14,807 nt of DNA from Treponema sp. (GTDB lineage: Bacteria > Spirochaetota > Spirochaetia > Treponematales > Breznakiellaceae), in contig JAIRSD010000135.1 in assembly GCA_031255615.1 (NCBI GenBank), positions 1-14,807 on the forward strand. The letters are read 5' to 3'. The position numbers were made by a program, and so were the translations under genes. Below, piece by piece: positions 7,440-13,005 of this stretch. The notes below the pieces were generated by a model that saw only the letters and a program-made list of their open reading frames with translations, was not told the origin of the DNA and did no database searches. Position 1 is the stretch's first letter. Each line of letters begins with the position of its first letter.

Positions 7440-7703
7440 GTGAAAATTTTGGAAGTAAAGGACATTGTCCGAAAAGATGTCCCCATTTATTATCGGCGGC
7501 TCTATACATGCGTGGCGGTTGTGGAATTGATCAATAAGTCCCAGGATGTGCATATAGATTTTTCCATTGAGCAAAAGCCCACCGGTCAAAAGGAAATTCT
7601 TATTACCCTTATTGACGAGGTGGATTACCCCCTGGTGCCTTTGAACTCCGCTCTGAGAAAAGCCATTGATGATCTGGACTCCGCCGGAAACCTTCCCGAC
7701 TGA
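7440..7703 (+). CDS. Small conserved-looking protein of unknown function
   Basis: An 87-residue soluble protein I do not recognise. It begins MKILEVKDIVRKDVPIYYRR with GTG as start. An in-frame TAA at 7434-7436 excludes a longer version. The predicted layout is a beta strand, a stretch around YTCVAVVELINKSQDVHIDF, a beta hairpin (EILITLIDEVDYPLVPL) and a C-terminal helix (ALRKAIDDLDSAG). No signal peptide, membrane segment or metal-binding motif is seen. Its 3' end overlaps the start of tsaE by 35 bases if tsaE begins at 7669, so the two are probably co-translated. Codon use (GC-rich third positions) matches the neighbours, which supports a real gene despite the weak ribosome site. Confidence 0.7.
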   Translation: MKILEVKDIVRKDVPIYYRRLYTCVAVVELINKSQDVHIDFSIEQKPTGQKEILITLIDEVDYPLVPLNSALRKAIDDLDSAGNLPD

Positions 7704-8136
7704 ATTCTTGTCCAACTCTCCCGAAGAAACGGAGGCCCGGGGGGAAGGTCTGGCCCGCGGTCTGGGCCCCGGTTCCGTGCTGGCCTTGCGGGGCGTCCTG
7801 GGGGCGGGAAAAACCTGTTTCGCCAGGGGCTTCGCCCGGGCCCTGGGGGTGCGGGAAGCGGTGACCAGCCCCACCTACACCATCGTCTCCGAGTACGAGG
7901 CCCGGCGGGGCGAGGATTCCTTCCCCTTTTACCATATCGACGCTTACCGCCTTGCCGGGGAGGACGATTTTGAGGCCCTGGGGGGCCGGGAGCTTCTGTA
8001 CGGCGGGGGAATCTGCCTGATCGAGTGGAGCGAACGCATCGAATCCGCCCTGCCGCCCGGAACACTGCTGGTGGAAATTGAGATAACCGGGGGGAATTCC
8101 CGGATCATCCGGGTTCTGGGAGGGGGAGCGGCGTGA
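7669..8136 (+). CDS. tsaE: tRNA threonylcarbamoyladenosine biosynthesis ATPase TsaE
   Basis: A 155-residue P-loop ATPase of the t6A pathway. With TsaB and TsaD it forms the complex that transfers threonylcarbamoyl to A37 of ANN-decoding tRNAs in the cytoplasm. The Walker A motif GVLGAGKT lies at about 42-49 (usually GDLGAGKT, so the Asp is replaced by Val). TSPTY (66-70), FYHIDAYRL (about 87-95) and LIEWSER (about 117-123) are the other family signatures. The ATG at 7669 overlaps the upstream gene by 35 bases. TTG at 7708 (LSNSPEET) is an alternative that would match the usual family length better. The stop overlaps the start of tsaB in a GTGA arrangement. TsaD and TsaC are not in this window. 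Confidence 0.93.
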   Translation: MIWTPPETFPTEFLSNSPEETEARGEGLARGLGPGSVLALRGVLGAGKTCFARGFARALGVREAVTSPTYTIVSEYEARRGEDSFPFYHIDAYRLAGEDDFEALGGRELLYGGGICLIEWSERIESALPPGTLLVEIEITGGNSRIIRVLGGGAA

Positions 8137-8858
8137 AGACTATCCTGGCCCTGGACACCGCCGCGGAGGTCCTCTCTGCGGCCCTGAGCGATGGAGACCG
8201 GTACTGGTACCGGGAGGCCGGCGCGGGGCTTACCCATTCGGAACTCCTCCCGGATCTGATGGACGGCCTCCTGCGGGACGCCGGCCTGGGGCCGGAAGCG
8301 CTGGAAGCCGCGGCCTGCATGAAGGGCCCCGGATCCTTTACGGGCCTGCGGATCGGCTTTTCCGCCGCCAAAGGCCTGGCCCTGGCCCTGGGAATCCCCT
8401 TTATTGCCTGTTCCACCCTGGACTGCGCGGCCTACCCCTGGACCCCCTGGCCGGGCCTCGTGCTGCCGCTGTTGGATGCCAAGAAGGGGCGTTTTTTCAG
8501 CGCCCTTTACGCCGGAGGAAGGCGGGTATCGGCGGAGATGGACGCGGATCCGGAAAGCCTGGCCGCGTGCATCCGCTCCCAGGACCGGCAAAACCCGGAG
8601 GGCGGCCGCTCCGCCGTCCTTCTTACCGGTTCCGGCGCTTCCCTGTTCCTTTCCCGCGTCCGGGCGGAAGGAGGGGAGGGGAGGGCATGGCCGGAAGATC
8701 TTCTGGACCGGCTGCGGCTGGACCCCCTGTACAAAAAAGGCCGGGCTTTGGAGTTGGCCGCGGTTGCAAAAAAGCAGGCAATCATAAATAATGAGGGGGA
8801 TGATATGTCGTCCGCTCCTGAATACCTAAGGAAGAGCGATGCGGATTTGAATTTATAA
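8133..8858 (+). CDS. tsaB: tRNA threonylcarbamoyladenosine biosynthesis protein TsaB
   Basis: A 241-residue ASKHA-fold protein that forms a dimer with TsaD and is required for t6A37 formation. The first strand ILALDTAAEVLSAAL (4-18) is the degenerate nucleotide-fold start. THSELLP (34-40) and the strongly conserved GPGSFTGLRIGFSAAKGLA (65-83) identify the family. The C-terminus PEYLRKSDA is also typical. Start GTG at 8133 overlaps the tsaE stop by four bases and follows the purine-rich GGGAGGGGGAG. The protein is cytoplasmic. A poly-purine stretch near 8670-8690 encodes EGGEGR and is normal coding sequence. Confidence 0.94.
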   Translation: MKTILALDTAAEVLSAALSDGDRYWYREAGAGLTHSELLPDLMDGLLRDAGLGPEALEAAACMKGPGSFTGLRIGFSAAKGLALALGIPFIACSTLDCAAYPWTPWPGLVLPLLDAKKGRFFSALYAGGRRVSAEMDADPESLAACIRSQDRQNPEGGRSAVLLTGSGASLFLSRVRAEGGEGRAWPEDLLDRLRLDPLYKKGRALELAAVAKKQAIINNEGDDMSSAPEYLRKSDADLNL

Positions 8859-8876
8859 AGCGGCGTTTGGTAAAAG

Positions 8877-10001
8877 ATGGAAGTCCTCGCGGAAGAATTG
8901 GAAGTACTGGAACCTCTCGACGAATCCGGGGCGGCGGCGGAATTTTCCTCCCGGACCGGATTGCTGGGGAGGGCTATAGGTTTACAGGGCTCCAAACCCG
9001 CGCCGGGGGGCGAACCGAAGCCCCTGCAATTATCCTCGACCCTGCATACCTTCATGTCCAGCCTGTTTCCCATACTCTTTGTTGATCCGCAGATGAAGAT
9101 TATCGCGGTCAACCCCGCCTGCGCCGATCTGTTTTCCGGCTTTCCCCCCATGACGGGGCAGTATTTTTTCGATCTCTTTGGCAAATTCTTCAAAATCGAG
9201 GATATACGCCGGATTCGGGAAACTATCGTCCAGGGCAAAAGCGGCTATTCCTGGAAAGGGGAAACCCGGATTAAGTCCCACGACATGGCGACGGTCCAAA
9301 CCCGGGTGTATATATTCCCCGCGGAAATATCCAAGGCCCCCACCGAATTCGCCGTGATGTTTGACGACGTAACCGAGGAAAACAAACAGCTTCTGCGGGC
9401 GGTCTTTCTGAGTCTGCTGGAGGCTTCCAAGCTGAAGGACAACGATACGGGCAAGCACATTACCCGGGTGAATCACTATTCCAAAAGGCTGGCGGAGGAA
9501 TTGTACTACAGCCTGAGCGCCCAGTACCCCAACATCGACGCGGACTTTGTCGAAAACATCGGTTTCCTTGCCAGCATGCACGATGTGGGCAAAATCGGCA
9601 CCCCCGACGATATTCTGAACAAGGAGGGGCCCCTTTCCGACTGGGAGTGGGGGGTCATGCGGGAGCATACCAAGAACGGCGCCTTTATCCTTTCCACCTA
9701 CCCCAACCCCATGGCGAGGGAGATCGCCCTTTCCCACCATGAACGCTGGGACGGCAGCGGCTACCCTTTCCAGCTTGAGGGGGAGATGATTCCCCTGGCG
9801 GCCCGGATTGTTTCGGTGGCCGATGTCTACGACGCCCTGCGGATGCGGCGGAGCTACAAACCGTCCCTGTCCCACGAGGTGGCGGTGTCCAAGATGATGG
9901 CGGAGCGGGGCAGCCACTTTGACCCCTTCCTCATCGAGGTCTTTAACATCATCGCCGAGGAATTCGATAAAATCTACGAGGACAACCGGGACGCCGATTA
10001 G
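8877..10001 (+). CDS. PAS and HD-GYP domain protein (predicted c-di-GMP phosphodiesterase)
   Basis: A 374-residue cytoplasmic protein. Residues 1-50 are acidic and disordered. About 55-165 resemble a PAS sensor (LFPILFVDPQMKIIAVNPAC, then FGKFFKIEDI, ending VMFDDVTEENK). About 175-365 form an HD-GYP domain. The metal and catalytic residues are intact: H194, HD 235-236 in ASMHDVGKIGTPDD, H264, HHE 287-289, GYP 295-297 in HHERWDGSGYP, and D316 in VADVYDAL. Proteins with all these residues hydrolyse c-di-GMP, often to GMP. No receiver or membrane part is seen, so the PAS may bind a soluble ligand or cofactor. The start at 8877 is 18 bases after tsaB and has a poor ribosome site. With the PilZ gene upstream it suggests local c-di-GMP control of motility. 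Confidence 0.92.
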   Translation: MEVLAEELEVLEPLDESGAAAEFSSRTGLLGRAIGLQGSKPAPGGEPKPLQLSSTLHTFMSSLFPILFVDPQMKIIAVNPACADLFSGFPPMTGQYFFDLFGKFFKIEDIRRIRETIVQGKSGYSWKGETRIKSHDMATVQTRVYIFPAEISKAPTEFAVMFDDVTEENKQLLRAVFLSLLEASKLKDNDTGKHITRVNHYSKRLAEELYYSLSAQYPNIDADFVENIGFLASMHDVGKIGTPDDILNKEGPLSDWEWGVMREHTKNGAFILSTYPNPMAREIALSHHERWDGSGYPFQLEGEMIPLAARIVSVADVYDALRMRRSYKPSLSHEVAVSKMMAERGSHFDPFLIEVFNIIAEEFDKIYEDNRDAD

Positions 10002-10074
10002 GGTCCGGGGGCGCAGGCCGCCAATCATGGCCGGCTAAAAATCAGGCAAAAACGCTGAATTTTTCGTTTCTGTT

Positions 10075-10182
10075 GGGCGCATTTTTTGCGGCCCCCCTGC
10101 GGCGGGCCGCAAAAAACCGGGCTATCCGCTCCAATTCCCCGGCCCCTCCGGGGCCGGGGACTTCCGCTTCTATCCCTTGCGC
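10075..10182 (-). repeat. Composite repeat element, copy 2 (inverted)
   Basis: Read on the - strand it begins GCGCAAGGGATAG and ends GGATAGCCCGG, a hairpin, then TGCGCCC, as in copies 1 and 3. The inner hairpins differ in sequence but not in plan. One has arms CCCCGGCCCC and GGGGCCGGGG (10137-10159) with loop GGA on the - strand. The other (10082-10116) has 13-bp perfect arms TTTTTTGCGGCCC and GGGCCGCAAAAAA, extendable past one mismatch to a GCA loop. It lies about 75 bases after the HD-GYP stop and is followed by the GGGA-loop palindrome, the same partner as at copy 1. Confidence 0.75.
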
Positions 10183-10183
10183 G

Positions 10184-10215
10184 GGCGAACATCCGCATCC
10201 CTGCGGATGTTCGCC
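10184..10215 (-). repeat. Perfect 14-bp palindrome with GGGA loop
   Basis: Arms GGCGAACATCCGCA and TGCGGATGTTCGCC are perfectly complementary around TCCC, which is GGGA on the - strand. It is the inverted counterpart of 49-74. Confidence 0.8.
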
Positions 10216-10290
10216 TTTCAAAGTTGCCGCGCTCCGCGCGGCAACTCCAACAATGGGAACCGCCGGCTTCCGTGCCGGCGCATCCCTGCC
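10197..10290 (+). repeat. 94-bp direct repeat, copy A
   Basis: This unit recurs at 10364-10457 with five mismatches counted by eye. It contains the hairpin at 10222-10246 (arms AGTTGCCGCGC and GCGCGGCAACT, 11 bp perfect, loop GGA on the - strand) and a GCCGGC/GCCGGC hairpin. Its left edge falls at the loop of the palindrome 10184-10215, so copy B has only half of that palindrome. Confidence 0.8.
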
Positions 10291-10306
10291 GTTTCGCGCC
10301 TTTCGA

Positions 10307-10341
10307 AGTATGCGCCTGCGGCGCATACTCCAGGCTGGAGT
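10307..10341 (-). repeat. Two adjoining hairpins between the direct repeats
   Basis: AGTATGCGCC and GGCGCATACT (10 bp perfect, 10307-10329) enclose TGC, i.e. GCA on the - strand. It shares three bases with a second palindrome, ACTCCA and TGGAGT (10327-10341), whose loop is GGC and so breaks the GNA pattern. Confidence 0.7.
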
Positions 10342-10363
10342 GCCGCCGGCCTCCCTGCCGGCC

Positions 10364-10457
10364 ATTCCTGCGGATGTTCGCCTTTCAAAGTTGCCGCGCT
10401 CCGCACGGCAACTCCAACAATGGAAACCGCCGGCCTCCGTGCCGGCGCATCCCCGCC
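10364..10457 (+). repeat. 94-bp direct repeat, copy B
   Basis: It lies exactly 167 bases downstream of copy A (10197-10290) and is about 95 percent identical by eye. The hairpin at 10389-10413 keeps its GGA loop (- strand) but has one arm mismatch, at 10405. Confidence 0.8.
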
Positions 10458-10725
10458 CGGCCTTTGTTCGACGGAAGCGGAAAAATTTCCCGGAAGCGAG
10501 GAAGGCGCACGAGGGGCGGGGGCAGGGAGCGGTTGTACATTCCTTCGTGTTCTGGCGAGTCGTGGTTCGCCTTGGTGCTTTACATTTTTTATTTCCGAAT
10601 TGCGCCGTAAATATTTAGAACCGGTATGTATGACAAAGAATGGAACCGGGGATCTTGCCCTTATGAATGAAAGATTAAAACTGACAAAAGAAAGAGGGAA
10701 AAATAAAATCCATAAAAGAATAGGG
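10458..10725. other. Gene-free stretch passing from GC-rich to AT-rich
   Basis: No supported gene. From about 10580 the composition turns AT-rich, unlike anything else in the window outside 10580-10860 and 11280-11380. A 39-codon frame from 10630 (MTKNGTGDLALMNERLKLTK and on) and a 14-codon frame from 10626 both lack ribosome sites. Lys-rich codon use there differs from all real genes nearby. It may be a decayed or transferred remnant. Confidence 0.4.
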
Positions 10726-10753
10726 TTATTCAGAAACTTTTGTTTCTGAATAA
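10726..10753. repeat. Perfect 12-bp palindrome in AT-rich DNA
   Basis: TTATTCAGAAAC (10726-10737) and GTTTCTGAATAA (10742-10753) enclose TTTT. GGTTATT (10724-10730) and AATAACC (10752-10758) allow a longer stem with a small bulge. It shares its arm with the palindrome at 7288-7317. It could act as a terminator in either direction, but no adjacent gene needs one. Confidence 0.7.
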
Positions 10754-10919
10754 TAACCGCCAAATATGTTTAGAGCGCGGTGATATAAAAAACAACAGCC
10801 AACAAAAGCGTATACGGATAAATGGTACACAGCAGGAATTTATGCGTATCGCCGCCGCGAAAATTCGCACGGCGGGCCCATGTTTCTAACGAAATAAAAT
10901 TCGCGAACATTCAAAACCT

Positions 10920-10948
10920 GCGGAGATTTTGCTGCGCAAAAACTCCGC
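10920..10948 (-). repeat. Hairpin with GCA loop (- strand)
   Basis: GCGGAGATTTTGC and GCAAAAACTCCGC pair at 12 of 13 positions (one A/A mismatch) around TGC. It is closely related to the hairpin at 11003-11027, and both are followed by a copy of GGCCGGCATGGATGC (10957-10970 area and 11038-11051). Confidence 0.75.
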
Positions 10949-11002
10949 TCAGCCGGGCCGGCATGGATGCCGAACCACAACGGCTGCGCCTTTTTGGTTT
11001 TC

Positions 11003-11027
11003 GGAGTTTTTGCTGCGCAAAAACTCC
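11003..11027 (-). repeat. Hairpin with GCA loop (- strand), second of a pair
   Basis: GGAGTTTTTGC and GCAAAAACTCC are perfect 11-bp arms around TGC. It is a near copy of 10920-10948, and the shared follow-on sequence shows a local duplication of about 80 bp spacing. Confidence 0.75.
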
Positions 11028-11051
11028 ACTCCGTCAGGCCGGCATGGATGC

Positions 11052-11069
11052 GCCGGCAGGGATGCCGGC
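11052..11069 (+). repeat. Palindrome with GGGA loop
   Basis: GCCGGCA and TGCCGGC (7 bp perfect) enclose GGGA on the + strand. From here rightwards all loops read GNA or GNRA on the + strand. Confidence 0.6.
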
Positions 11070-11082
11070 TGTAACCATTCCC

Positions 11083-11109
11083 TGGGGTTTTCGCGCAGCG
11101 AAAACCCCA
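11083..11109 (+). repeat. Perfect 12-bp palindrome with GCA loop
   Basis: TGGGGTTTTCGC (11083-11094) and GCGAAAACCCCA (11098-11109) enclose GCA. Confidence 0.8.
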
Positions 11110-11110
11110 A

Positions 11111-11141
11111 GCCCAAAAATGACAGGATGTCATTTTTGGGC
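11111..11141 (+). repeat. Perfect 14-bp palindrome with GGA loop
   Basis: GCCCAAAAATGACA and TGTCATTTTTGGGC enclose GGA. Its right-hand part TTTTTGGGC (11133-11141) is also complementary to GCCCAAAAA at 11246-11254, on the far side of composite copy 3, so two pairings compete. Confidence 0.8.
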
Positions 11142-11142
11142 A

Positions 11143-11249
11143 GCGCAAGGGATAGGAGGGGTGCGGAGCAGACCCGGCGCGGAGCGCCGGGGCCGGAGCG
11201 CAGCGGAGCCCCGGATAGCCCGGTCCCCGCCGCAGGCGGGGATGCGCCC
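11143..11249 (+). repeat. Composite repeat element, copy 3
   Basis: A 107-bp unit in the same orientation as copy 1 and nearly identical to it. Inner hairpins: CCCGGCGC and GCGCCGGG around GGA (11173-11191), and TCCCCGCC and GGCGGGGA around GCA (11224-11242). An alternative seven-pair stem (CCGGGGC with GCCCCGG) would exclude the first. The ends GCGCA and TGCGC pair, and TTTTTGGGC/GCCCAAAAA flank the unit as a 9-bp inverted repeat. The open frames crossing it have no ribosome site and are not taken as genes. Confidence 0.8.
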
Positions 11250-11327
11250 AAAAAGGACTTGGCGTGATTCCTGTTTCTCCCTTGCTTAAAAAGATTCATT
11301 ATTGCAAAAAAAATTACAAAAAAAATC

Positions 11328-11356
11328 TTGAATGAAAAATATTTCAGTGATAGAAT
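11328..11356 (+). promoter_or_regulatory. Sigma-70-type promoter for ridA-dpaL
   Basis: TTGAAT (11328-11333) and TAGAAT (11351-11356) are separated by exactly 17 bases. The A-tracts at 11305-11325 could act as an UP element. Transcription would begin near 11363, giving a leader of about 25 bases. This is the cleanest vegetative promoter in the window. Confidence 0.8.
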
Positions 11357-11387
11357 AAACTAAATTACATTCAAAATGAGGTATGAC

Positions 11388-11762
11388 ATGAAAGTGATTG
11401 AGACATCGGCGGCTCCCGCGGCTATCGGCCCTTATTCCCAGGGTTTTACAACGGGGGGGCTGGTGTTCACGTCGGGTCAGATTCCGCTGCTGCCGGGAAC
11501 GGGCGAGGTAGCGGGGGCGACGATTGGGGAGCAGACTGAGCAGGTTATCAAGAATTTGGCGGCGGTGCTGGAGGCGGGGGGTTCGTCCCTGTCCCGGGTC
11601 ATTAAGACGACCTGCTTTTTGGCGGATATGAATGACTTCGCGGCTTTTAACGAGGTGTACGCCCGGTATTTTACCGGAAAACCGGCGCGTTCAACGGTGG
11701 CGGTGCGGCAGCTTCCCCGGAACGTCCTGGTGGAAGTTGAGGCGGTGGCGGAGGCCGGTTAA
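11388..11762 (+). CDS. ridA: 2-iminobutanoate/2-iminopropanoate deaminase RidA
   Basis: A 124-residue RidA (YjgF/YER057c/UK114) protein. It hydrolyses reactive imines and enamines such as 2-aminoacrylate, released by PLP-dependent lyases, and so protects other PLP enzymes. Family marks are AAIGPYSQG (11-19), LVFTSGQIPL (25-34), the helix QVIKNLAAVLEAGGSSL, and ARSTVAVRQLPRNVLVEVEAVA at the C-terminus. R101 lies where the essential Arg105 of the E. coli enzyme does. The length is normal and the protein works as a cytoplasmic trimer. The start at 11388 is preferred because GAGGT (11378-11382) is five bases upstream; the ATG at 11376 would overlap this ribosome site. It is 25 bases ahead of dpaL, whose product generates the very intermediate RidA removes. 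Confidence 0.95.
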   Translation: MKVIETSAAPAAIGPYSQGFTTGGLVFTSGQIPLLPGTGEVAGATIGEQTEQVIKNLAAVLEAGGSSLSRVIKTTCFLADMNDFAAFNEVYARYFTGKPARSTVAVRQLPRNVLVEVEAVAEAG

Positions 11763-11787
11763 GGCGCGGGATACCGGAGGGTTTCCG

Positions 11788-13005
11788 ATGAGTGAACCGA
11801 TTAAATGGACGGGGAATACGATGCCCCGGACGGACTGCTCGGGGCCGCTGGGGCTGTTGAGCATGGCGGAGATGGAAAAGGCCCACCGTTTTCACCGGGG
11901 GATCCCCGGATACGAGGAGACGCCTCTGGCCAATTTGTCCCATCTGGCGGCCTATCTGGGGATTAAAGGTTTCTTCATCAAGGACGAATCCTTCCGCTTC
12001 GGGCTTAACGCCTTTAAGGTGCTGGGGGGCTCCTACGCGATTGCCCGGTATATCGCGGATCGGCTGGGAAAGGACATCGCGGAGATGGGCTACGAGGAGA
12101 TGGTCTCCGACGGCATCAAGGAAAAGCTGGGGGACCTGACCTTTTACACCGCCACCGACGGGAACCACGGCCGGGGGGTCGCCTGGGCGGCGAATCGGCT
12201 GCGGCAAAAATCGGTGGTGCTGATGCCCAAGGGTTCCTCCCAGGCCCGGCTGGAGAATATCCTCAAGGAAGGGGCGGAGGCCTCGATTACGGACCTGAAC
12301 TACGACGACGCGGTCCGGCTCGCCAGCGCCCGGGCGGCCAAGGATCCCCGGGGAGTGGTGGTCCAGGACACCGCCTGGGAGGGCTACGAGAAGATTCCCG
12401 GCTGGATTATGCAGGGCTACGGCTCCATGTCCTACGAGACCCGCCGCCAGTTGCAGGAAGCGGGGGTGGAGCGGCCTACCCACATCTTTGTCCAGGCCGG
12501 GGTCGGATCCCTGGCGGGCTCGGTAACCGGGTTTTTCGCCAACCTCTTTCCCGGCGACTGCCCCATCATCACCGTGGTCGAAGCCTCCGCGGCGGACTGC
12601 CTCTACATTTCCGCCCTGACGGGAAAGCTGGTCTCCGTGGGGGGCAACCTGTCCACGATCATGGCGGGGCTGGCCTGCGGGGAGGGAAACACCATTTCCT
12701 GGGAAATCCTGAAAAACCACGCCCGATTCTTCGTCTCCGCCCCGGACTGGGTCGCCGCCCGGGGCATGCGGGTGCTGGGAGTGCCCCTCAAGGGCGATCC
12801 CAAGGTCATCTCCGGGGAATCCGGCGCGGTAACCGCGGGGCTGGCCTTTACCCTGCTGCGCCACGACACCCACCAGGATCTGCGGGACGCCCTGGGCCTT
12901 AACGCCGATTCCGTGGTCCTCCTCTTTAGCACGGAGGGCAACACGGATCCGGAGAAATTTCGGGACGTGGTCTGGGACGGGGAGTTCCCCAGCCTTGAAA
13001 AATAG
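11788..13005 (+). CDS. dpaL: 2,3-diaminopropionate ammonia-lyase
   Basis: A 405-residue PLP enzyme of fold type II that converts 2,3-diaminopropionate to pyruvate and two ammonia molecules via 2-aminoacrylate. The PLP lysine is K77 in RFGLNAFKVLGGSYA, the same number as in the E. coli enzyme. D124 (TATDGNHGRG) and D194 (VVQDTAWEGY) fall where the E. coli catalytic Asp120 and Asp189 do, as I recall them. The phosphate-binding loop is AGVGSLAGSVTG. SGESGAVTAGLAF and LLFSTEGNTDPE are the C-terminal family signatures. The start has CGGAGGG (11775-11781) six bases upstream. It forms an operon with ridA from the promoter at 11328-11356. The product would feed pyruvate and ammonia to the cell, fitting an amino-acid-fermenting or nitrogen-recycling life. 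Confidence 0.94.
   Translation: MSEPIKWTGNTMPRTDCSGPLGLLSMAEMEKAHRFHRGIPGYEETPLANLSHLAAYLGIKGFFIKDESFRFGLNAFKVLGGSYAIARYIADRLGKDIAEMGYEEMVSDGIKEKLGDLTFYTATDGNHGRGVAWAANRLRQKSVVLMPKGSSQARLENILKEGAEASITDLNYDDAVRLASARAAKDPRGVVVQDTAWEGYEKIPGWIMQGYGSMSYETRRQLQEAGVERPTHIFVQAGVGSLAGSVTGFFANLFPGDCPIITVVEASAADCLYISALTGKLVSVGGNLSTIMAGLACGEGNTISWEILKNHARFFVSAPDWVAARGMRVLGVPLKGDPKVISGESGAVTAGLAFTLLRHDTHQDLRDALGLNADSVVLLFSTEGNTDPEKFRDVVWDGEFPSLEK

Noticed and set aside
10626..10749. Short genes at 10626 and 10630
   Set aside because: No ribosome site, 14 and 39 codons only, and the longer one ends inside a palindrome.
10082..11141. CRISPR array
   Set aside because: Repeats are unequal, palindromic and irregularly spaced, there are no unique spacers of constant length, and no cas gene is in the window.
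10073..11289. Several open frames of 100-190 codons through the repeat field
   Set aside because: They read through palindromes, giving repetitive Arg/Pro/Ala strings (RSRPGAERRGRSAAE and similar) with no ribosome sites. Such frames are a known artefact of GC-rich repeats.
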